From Amaurobius ferox (taxonomy: Eukaryota; Arthropoda; Arachnida; Araneae; Amaurobiidae), in contig OX578149.1 in the NCBI GenBank assembly GCA_951213105.1, forward strand, positions 3,509,606 to 3,573,605: DNA of 64,000 nt. The letters are read 5' to 3'. A program made the translations under genes and the position numbers. Under the pieces are notes generated by a model that saw only the letters and a list, made by a program, of their open reading frames with translations, had not been told where the DNA came from and made no database searches. This document shows positions 56,895-64,000 of this stretch, piece after piece. Numbering within the stretch: position 1 is the stretch's first letter; each line of letters starts with the position of its first letter.

Positions 56895-59800
56895 AAGAGG
56901 TAGGTCAGAGAAAGGGGGTTGCTTTTCGACTGGGAGAGCAACTTAAAACGTGATGTCACTGAGTTAGAAGTCAAGAATAGGGAACATAGGGATATATGTA
57001 TAAAGTTTAGAAAGTTTACATTTAGAATTTGAAAAGAAGATAAGATCATTCTTAATAAAATTTTAGAAGAATGAAATTAAATGATCACACTCATACATGC
57101 ATAGGGCTAACATTAAAATATTAAAATACATATATTCTTTATAATAAAAGCTGAAATATATCGTGTAAAGTGTAGTAAATGTAAAAATTACATTTCAAGT
57201 GTTTTAATACAGATGTGAATAAATATCTAATCATCGAATTTTTAAAAATATAGTATTCATTATCTTAAACATTGATAATACTTTCTACATGTAATATAAA
57301 TATGTATTTCAAAAATATCTAATTGCGTAAAAAATCCCACATACATATAAAATATATTGATAACTATGAAATATCATCAATCTAGTAGTTACATAACTAT
57401 ATGCATCATTATATTAAAAAGCATAGTTCGGATCTTGAGAAAAGGGGGAAATTGACGGTCGAATGGATGGTCAATGGTAATAGATTTATTTTATTTACCC
57501 AGCGAAAAGGCGATGCATTTTGTGAGCTAATTGACGATTATGACTCTTGGCTAAGTCACTGGATATGTTAGTTTCCACAAATATATTTTAAGCATGCAAA
57601 TTGATGTTAATAAACTTTATAAAGTTTTAAATATATAAACACTATATAGAATTTTAAAATTTTAAAGCAATGTTCACATGGATCATAAATAATTAATCAA
57701 CCATTAATATATCCTTGGTAGTATATACCATTTTTATACCATGTACTACTTTTACACCATTTAGAGGCTTTGCTTTGCTTTTTTCTATCTACTAATTGTT
57801 GCATGAAAGTCTTATTTAAGTGTTTAATGCGAATGAATATTCTGGTTCATGAAAACAAAGTTATGGCTTTTAGTGATATAGAAGGTGAAATGTTTACTAA
57901 CTTTGACTGGAAGTTCTTAATGACGTCTTTCTCTTTTGATATATATGTGCCATGCATTTCTAAAAAAGCATTCTCCCACTTTTTATTTCTTCTGAAAAAT
58001 GTGCCATTGGCTTTAAAAGACCGCCTTTTGATAGAGCCTCAATCCAACCATTTTCATTTTCTGGCACAAAATTCGCTATTTCTCTCAACGATTTGTCCAA
58101 TTTTTTTTGCAATGTATCCTGCAATGCAAAGTAAACCCTCCTTTTCAACTATATTGTTTTCTTCTATATTCGATAATATAGATTGAGGTTCATGACTGTC
58201 TTTGTTTGGTTGGACACTGTTTAAATTGTGGCTTTTTAGAAATTTGAAGACTTCTGAAGTTAGTACTTCCTTAGATTCCTTTTCTGTTACACTGCATCCA
58301 GATGGCAAATTAAAATTGCATTTTCCAAAGACTAAAAGTCGGAGTCTGTTTTTGAACTCCACTTGTGTAGGGTGGTCGTAACCATTCCCCATACCTCTGA
58401 GTTGACTGAAAAAAAATTTCAGCTCATCTTGGTTAAGGCGACACGTGAGGAGATATTTAATACCACATTCTTCAATGTTTTGAAATAGTCTTTTCATTGA
58501 ATTTATAGTAATTATAAATCCCACTTGAAATGGATAGAGTGTCTGTCTTTTTGAATTGCACACTTTCAAAAGTCTTATTTATTTTTCCATATCATGCAGT
58601 ACCTGTAATCGAGAGTCTATGTTTACCCCTAGTGTGGATTCTAGGCGTGCAGAACTACATTTTGGAATGTAAGAGTTCATAACATCAAAAAAAGTTGTTG
58701 ACTAATTCGAAAAATGAAGCAATATTTCTTTTCTCCAGTAAAAAGGAAGCTATGGATGTTGCCACTGTATGGGAAAAAAGCTGAGCCGCTAATCATACAT
58801 TCTGCCTTTCATTTCCTTTAACATTTATATGCCTATATAATAATTTGTGGACAATATTTATTTCACTTTCATTCAATTTTATAATCATTTCTAATAGAGT
58901 TTTACAAACATTTTCTCTAGTTGAGAGAATGAGAATGAAGCCTTGGTGCAATAGATGATTGCACAAAAGTTTCAGAAGATGTGGCACATCAGCAAATACA
59001 ACTACATATTTTGGGGGGGGTTAAAAGGATTTTTGAAGTTTGTGTTTGTTTTGGATATACCGAGGTCTCTCTACAGTCCTTGATTACCACCTCCCATGTC
59101 GGACACTACTGCCCTGATTTCATAACCATTTTCCTCAGATTTTAAAATGAGCTCATTTAGCAGATCGACTGTCATGCGAAAGAGAAATGTATGGGTTGTT
59201 TCCATGGCCCGAACAGTCCTCTTAGCATTACAACTTGAACATTTTTGTGTGGTCCTAAAACTTGATCATCTCACATATCGTGACACATTTTTGCATCAAT
59301 ATTCATTTGGGCCATCAATATAACTGAACATCTTGAAAACTCATCCATAGTTTGAGCTTCTTCTTTTAATATCTCAAAACTGTTTTTTGGATTCCAGGAT
59401 TGCATGTAAAGTTTTTGGTCAAAGATTTTAAGGATGAAATTGAAGGAAGAGGCCAATTCATTTTCTCCTTCAAAAGCTTTTTTTGACACACATCGTAATG
59501 CTAAAGTAACTGATATGTCAGAGTTCGACCATGACAAATTTTTATTCTTTCTAAGGATTCTGTGTATTTGTCCTTCATTAAAAATAAAGATGATTCATTA
59601 ATAACCTCACTCCGCACATATTTAACTTTGCTTTGTTCGGCATACAAACAGCGACTTTTCAATTGCTTAATTTGAAGCACTAATACCCTGATATATTTTG
59701 CATTATACTTTTGATTTTCCTTTTGTAAATTTGCATCATTCTCTAGAGCTCTCACTTTTTCTTTTAACTGCATATTTTCATTTTTTAGAAAATTCATCTC

Positions 59801-60604
59801 TTCATTTAAATCCTTTATATTTTTAATAGGATCATCAGGTTTCAAGCCATTCATAGTTTGATTTTTTTCAGTAGTTTCATCGTTTTCATAAACAATGCTC
59901 ACGTTTCCATCACCATTTATTGAGCTATTGTCAGAAGTTTTATATTCAGAAACTTTAATTGCAGGTACTACACAGTGTGTTCTAAGCTTTCTCTTTGTCA
60001 TAGTTTCTGCTTCTATTTTCCGTTTTTTTAATCTTCTGATTGTTAACTTTTCACACTTTGATTACTTACAGATGATGGCAAATTAAGATGAGGAACAACT
60101 CCTTGTTTTATTCTTATAACCGGCTTCAAATTAAAAAATTTAGCCCAAAAATCTTCTTCAGAAAAGTGACTCGAACAGACAGTTGCGTTAGCGATGGTTA
60201 TTTTATCCTCTCTTTTGCACTTCGCGACCCATAATTTTTGAAGTGTAGGATCTTTTGGAAACCTATGAAAACTGATAAGTCCCATTGACTTCTTATAATA
60301 ATTTGAACTCAAAGCAACTGCACAGTTAGGCATTTTTGCGCTCACAAAACACAATTTATGTACAACGATTAATCAAAATTATACTTTATATAAATGAAAA
60401 TACTAATATATATACATAGAACTACAAATTATATTAAAACAATGACTGACACAGTCCATGTTTTCTTATAGAACTGAATACTACTCGGAGAAATTGGTAC
60501 TTCTCCTTCTAACTCAGTGACGTCACGAATGGCTATAACTTCCACCCTCTAGAAAACTGTCAGCAGCGGCAGTCCAGTCTTTTGATCTCTGACCCTCCCT
60601 GAAA
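56895..60604 (-). mobile_element. P-element-like transposon with THAP transposase (P2)
   Basis: Right end (inverted) agggagggtcagagatc and left end aggtaggtcagagaaag form weak TIRs. The 22-mer cgtgaygtcactgagttagaag is inverted between 56949-56970 and 60506-60527. The transposase inside is oriented minus. The insertion into the mariner-type shell is framed by ctatag (54406-54411 and 60605-60610), with the 2.4-kb element lying between the left copy and the left end. Borders are estimates to a few bases. Confidence 0.65.
57765..60333 (-). pseudogene. THAP-domain P-element transposase (P2)
   Basis: From Met 60333: MPNCAVALSSNYY, SFHRFPKDPTLQKLWVAKCK and ATVCSSHFSEEDF form a THAP domain with C-x2-H intact, but the second N-terminal Cys is missing. 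A coiled coil follows (NEEMNFLKNENMQLKEKVRA). The P transposase body then follows in pieces: RCVSKKAF, GPHKNVQVV and GLFGPWKQPI, VVSDMGGGNQGL (catalytic Asp, near 59090), DVPHLLKLLCNHLL, FSQLRGMGNGYDHPTQVEF, CIAGYIAKKIGQI and WIEALSKGGLLKPM. It has at least six frameshifts or stops. A different P lineage from P1. Confidence 0.87.
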
Positions 60605-61019
60605 CTATAGGACCACCTCGCCCAATCCATCGCCCTGTAACACCTTTACTTTTCATTTCTGACCCAGTAAACTATGACGAAAAATGCTTGTTTTGGTGTG
60701 TACTACTACCTCATAAAGTTTAGCCCATATTTTTTTAATCACCCTGTATATTGGTACTCAAAATATTGGAATACTATCTCGTATTAAAATTTATAAAATA
60801 TGACATGTTCCCGTAACGGCCTAATAATAGTTCCGTGGACTCCCAAAATCAGATAATTTACCTCACTACCTCCCTTGTCTACCTTCTTTTTCTTCTCCAG
60901 TAGCATATTGATTTCTAAAATACCTCATTAGATTATATATAGTTATTACATATATTATAGTTAACTACCCGCCTTCGACGACCAGCCTGTTCTCTACCCT
61001 TGAAAATTTCTGACCGTGG

Positions 61020-61310
61020 CAAACTCGCTGACGCGACCTACCAGAAAGGTGTAAGGTAACTATTTGGACGGCCAGGAAGTGCCACCCAATTTAGACTGGA
61101 ACCCAGTGGGGGAGGCATCCACAGGGACCGTACCCTCCTTCTCCTATGACCAACCTCTTGGAAGGACTTACGGACCCACATGTTTAATGCAGTCGTACTC
61201 CACGTGAACACGGCAGCAGTTTTGGCAGTGGCGGGAATCGAACCCGGGCCTACCGAGTGCAATTTCTGCACGCTAACCACTGGGCTACCGCGCCCTCCGC
61301 TACAATCTCC
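61020..61310 (-). repeat. tRNA-derived SINE (first copy)
   Basis: On the minus strand a Pol III-type promoter is evident: A-box TAGCCCAGTGG (61277-61287) and B-box GGTTCGATTCC (61234-61244), 32 bp apart. The sequence runs on as gccactgccaaaactgctgcc and ends in the tggccgtccaaatagtta area near 61060. The tRNA head plus a unique body is the hallmark of a tRNA SINE, not a functional tRNA: no acceptor stem pairs. Confidence 0.82.
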
Positions 61311-61330
61311 ATAACTTTCATTTTATTCAC

Positions 61331-61521
61331 TCAATTCAGACCGGAACCCAGTGGGGGAGGCATCCACAGGGACCGTACCCTCCTTCCCTTACCAACAACC
61401 TCTCAGAAGGACTTACGGACCCACATGTTTAATGTGATTGTACTCCACATGAACATGGCAGCAATTTTGGCAGTGGCGGAAATCGAACCCGGGCCTACCA
61501 AGTGCAATTCCTGCATGCTAA
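61331..61521 (-). repeat. tRNA-derived SINE (second copy, head truncated)
   Basis: Colinear with 61085-61275: cccagtgggggaggcatcc, ggacttacggacccacatgt, cagtggcggaaatcgaaccc. The B-box reads GGTTCGATTTC, and the match stops at the position of ctgcatgcta, so the A-box is lost. It adjoins the first copy head-to-tail with only about 25 bp between them. Confidence 0.82.
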
Positions 61522-61529
61522 TTTAAATA

Positions 61530-61765
61530 TTATAATGACCATAAAAATTTTAATTTGATAATATGCTAAGCTCTTAATTCCATCATTTAAAATATAACGT
61601 AATATCATTTAAAATATCCTCATTCCATCGTTCCATTATTTAAAATATCCATAAAATTAAACTATCAATTTAAAATATCCATAAATTAAAATATCCATTT
61701 AAAATGACCATATGCTAAGCTCTTAATTCCATGATTTAAAATATCACGTAATTTTATAACCCGTC
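61530..61765. repeat. Degenerate short repeat cluster
   Basis: tatgctaagctcttaattccat (61562, 61710) and several aaaatatccat phrases recur irregularly. AT-rich, non-coding. Confidence 0.65.
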
Positions 61766-62765
61766 TCCTTAGAAACACGTGATGTCCCCGGCTGGAGAAA
61801 AATCAGATCTTCCGAGAATAATCCGAGAAATTTAAAATTATTACTTCTTTAAAATCCTGATCCTGCGGCTATTTTTAATTATTTCTTGACCAGATTGGGC
61901 TTGTAAAAAAGCCAGATCTTTGAGCTTTCTAAAAATGTAAATTAGTCGAAAATCTCGCTACTTTTCCGGATTCAAGGATTTAGAAACAAAAGTTCATTTT
62001 TTTGAACCAAAAGTGACTTTTGTTTTAACATCTTTAAAAAATATTAAAATTTGTCCCTGAGATTTGAAATTGATATACTTTTACTCGCAATTGTCTGCTC
62101 TTTCCGGTCGTGTGATTTGTTTTTTTCTGCGAAGTCTGGATGGTGGAGAAAAAAGGGGGGGAAATGGTCAAAATCGCATAAAACATTAAATAACAAAAAA
62201 AAATTTAAATTTTAAAAATTAGTTTTGACGTGTCACTTCCTCCTCCCCCCCCCCCCCCCCCCCGGGTCTCCGATTGCCAAATAATTTTGTAGCTCTCCGA
62301 TGCACGGTCGCTGAACCTATAGTGTATAAGACAGACAGACACACATTGCCTTTTATTATATAAAATAATTAAATGCACATTCATTTTTTTTTTTTCATTT
62401 TGCTCTAGATAACTGAACATTCTTTATATTTTACACACCATTAACATGAATTATTTTTGCATCTGTACATATAGATTGTTTGCACTTTCGAAGAAATGAT
62501 TTATTCTGTCCAAAAGCACATTACTGATTATGGAATCTTTTTATTAGATTCAATTTTTTCAACTTTAGCAAGGGCTGTTGTACATCTAAAACATCTATCT
62601 GATAGAGATATTTCTTGTTTTCTTTATGAAATCTCATTGCTGCCACAACTGTCATTTTCATTCCATATTCAGAGTATTAGAAAAAAATGGCCATCTCCAT
62701 TTCTTACTGTTAATTTTTGTGTGATACTTGCCTAAATCTATGTCCAGAAAATCTATTCCCTTTCC

Positions 62766-62793
<28 letters not shown>
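62766..62793. repeat. (AT)n microsatellite within a short duplication
   Basis: The AT run follows ccagaaaatctattccctttccatata. A near-copy, ccaaaagatctattctccttccatata, follows at 62823, directly before the mariner end. Confidence 0.88.
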
Positions 62794-62796
<3 letters not shown>

Positions 62797-62859
62797 AGAT
62801 TTTTTGTCTGTAGTTCTTCTGATCCAAAAGATCTATTCTCCTTCCATATATACAATGTA

Positions 62860-64000
62860 AGATCAAAAAATTCAGAGACTGGTTTACTTGACGGATATGA
62901 TTTATTGATATTATGTGTTACACACAACCACCTTCAAAGTACTCCCCCTCTGCAGCTATGCACTTCTGCCAGCGCAAGTACAGTTGCTGAAAACATTCCT
63001 AGAAACCTTTGGATCAGATGGTTTTCAGTGCGGCTGTCGCAGCTTCCTCAACCTCAGATGCATTCTTGAAACTGCGTCCTTTGAGTTCATTTTTGAAATG
63101 GGGGAGCAGGTAAAAATCGCATGGGGTGAGTAGGGAAGGTGTGGAAGGGTTGACTTTCCATGTTTGGCCAGTGCGGACTGCACCATGAAAGAGCAATGAG
63201 CGGGGACATTGTCATGTTGCAGCACCCAATCCTTGCTTTTCCGGAGTTCTGGGCGTTTCCGGCGGATAGCATCACGGAGACGAGCCAGGATTTGTGTGTA
63301 TCTCTCCTTGTTCACTGTTACTCCTTCCGGTATGAACTCATAATGCATCAAGCCTTTCTGTTCAAAAAACACCTCCAGCATTACCTTCCCCATTGAATGG
63401 TCCAAACGGAACTTTTTTGACTTCGGCAATGATGGTAACTTACTTCCATTGTGAGGAATACCGTTTTGTTTGTGGGTCATACAAGAAACACCTTGTCTCA
63501 TCACTGATGATAATTTTTATAAGGATTGTCAAATCTTTCAGCAATGTCAATCAGTTCTCCATAGATCCGCATACGCTCATCACACTGATCTTCAGTTAGT
63601 ATACAATGTGTTGACACACATGATGCATCTTCAGTTTGTCCGTCAAGATAGCTTAGCAACTCCCGTATGAAATTCCTGCTTTTTCAGCAATGATGTTGAT
63701 GGTTTGACGTTGGTTAGCATGCACAATTTCTGCAAACTTTCAAATGTTGTCCTCCTTTACTGTACTGACTTTACTTTTGTGGTGTAGAAATGGCTGCACT
63801 GCATCTTGTTTGTTTGACATAGAATTTGTTTTGAAATGTTGGCTTCGCTCCCTTTCTGCTCCTCGAGGAAACGGGGTGGCCTAGGGATGTGTGTGCTCCA
63901 ATATTTGGCTTGGCTGTAACTGTTTGTGTTTTGTTCTGTACTTTGTTTTGAATTATGTGTTTTGCTTTTATGTTGATGAAGATTATATGTTTTATATTTC
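62860..64000 (-). mobile_element. Mariner element, right end not found
   Basis: The 3' end agatcaaaaaattcagagactgg lies next to TA (62858-62859). The transposase (minus) runs from about 63820 to 62925. I found no inverted copy of this end before 64000, so the 5' terminus is either beyond the window or lost; 63821-64000 has no recognisable feature. Confidence 0.75.
62925..63820 (-). pseudogene. Mariner transposase, nearly full length but broken
   Basis: From Met 63820: MSNKQDAVQPFLHHKSKVST, then KFAEIVHANQRQTINIIAEK (HTH), CDERMRIYGELIDIAERFD, and KSKKFRLDHSMGKVMLEVFF. WVLQHDNVPAH carries the second catalytic Asp. A deletion removes the block between PYSP and PCDFYLLPHF, taking the third catalytic Asp of the usual SPDLAPCDF, and shifts the frame. 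NELKGRSFKNASEVEEAATA ends the readable protein. Several stops occur before. The mariner subfamily differs from the copies at 19 and 48 kb. Confidence 0.88.

Larger units (their letters stand above)
53970..60746 (-). mobile_element. Mariner-type element shell with nested insertion
   Basis: Ends cagggtgattaaaaaaaata (left) and, inverted, cagggtgattaaaaaaatat (right) begin imperfect TIRs of about 90 bp, flanked by TA. The original transposase is split: RWIGRGGPI is encoded near 60620-60650, and PRxPNLLCLDFFLWGYLK resumes at 54415. Without the nested 6.2 kb the shell would be only about 580 bp, so it was already a deletion derivative. Confidence 0.8.
52034..64000 (+). other. Intron downstream of DIII S3, continuing beyond the window
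   Basis: Starts with gtaagtg. No IIIS3-S4 exon was seen in 12 kb, so this intron likely extends past the window. It is occupied by the second transposon nest, SINEs and a mariner. 52040-53965 and 61780-62760 contain no supportable gene; the latter has a long C tract (62246-62263) and a gacagacagacacacattgcc motif typical of repeat ends. Confidence 0.8.

Noticed and set aside
57770..58186. 138-codon plus frame
   Set aside because: It is the antisense of the C-terminal part of the P2 transposase, whose motifs are clear on the minus strand.
61220..61300. tRNA gene
   Set aside because: A and B boxes are good, but stems do not pair and the unit recurs with a fixed body; it is a SINE head.
52034..64000. 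Next channel exon (DIII S3-S4, possibly mutually exclusive pair)
   Set aside because: No VSL...TMRTLRALRPLRA-type peptide found in any frame; intron continues past the end.

Overview
This window is a piece of an AT-rich, repeat-laden arthropod nuclear genome. The one recognisable host gene is the central part of a para-type voltage-gated sodium channel alpha subunit on the + strand. Nine exons (13598-52033, 1,608 nt, 536 codons) read without interruption from segment S2 of domain II to segment S3 of domain III. Every junction keeps GT-AG and codon phase. The protein looks arthropod. Large introns, a glycine after the DII S5 FVL motif, and the density of P-like, mariner, Tigger and copia elements suggest a chelicerate, possibly a spider; that placement is an inference from memory.

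The rest is intron sequence packed with mobile DNA. The upstream intron (1-13597) holds three large fold-back elements, a 346-bp tandem triplication, a dead Tc1-like element (5758-6937) and a non-autonomous hAT-like element with an 8-bp target duplication (9105-11137). The intron at 13772-17557 holds a Helitron-like segment with a deleted Tigger element inside it, and a 60-bp tandem array. The intron at 17734-21061 holds a ~250-bp tandem array interrupted by a mariner deletion derivative.

The 15.3-kb intron (21481-36789) contains a three-level nest. A Ty3/gypsy element (from 21721) was hit by a full-length APE/RT/RNase H non-LTR element on the minus strand (24179-33789, 13-bp target duplication). 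That element was hit in its 3' UTR by a P-like element with a THAP protein (24222-28193, 7-bp duplication). A dimeric ~150-bp satellite and a Cys-rich coding remnant follow. The 10.4-kb intron (36974-47371) holds a near-complete Ty1/copia element (38957-43951, 5-bp duplication TTCTT).

Downstream of the last exon lies a second nest: a mariner-type shell (53970-60746) containing a second P-like element (56895-60604, minus) and a 2.4-kb TIR element (54438-56843). tRNA-derived SINE copies (61020-61521) and another mariner (62860 to the window end) follow. Essentially all transposon genes carry stops, frameshifts or deletions, whereas the channel exons are intact.

The observation I rate highest is that three elements in the two nests share a TGACGTCA-type subterminal motif. 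Also notable are the nested chronology readable from target duplications, and several hairpin-forming insertions in introns of a channel gene whose orthologues are known RNA-editing targets. I saw no CRISPR, operon or bacterial features.
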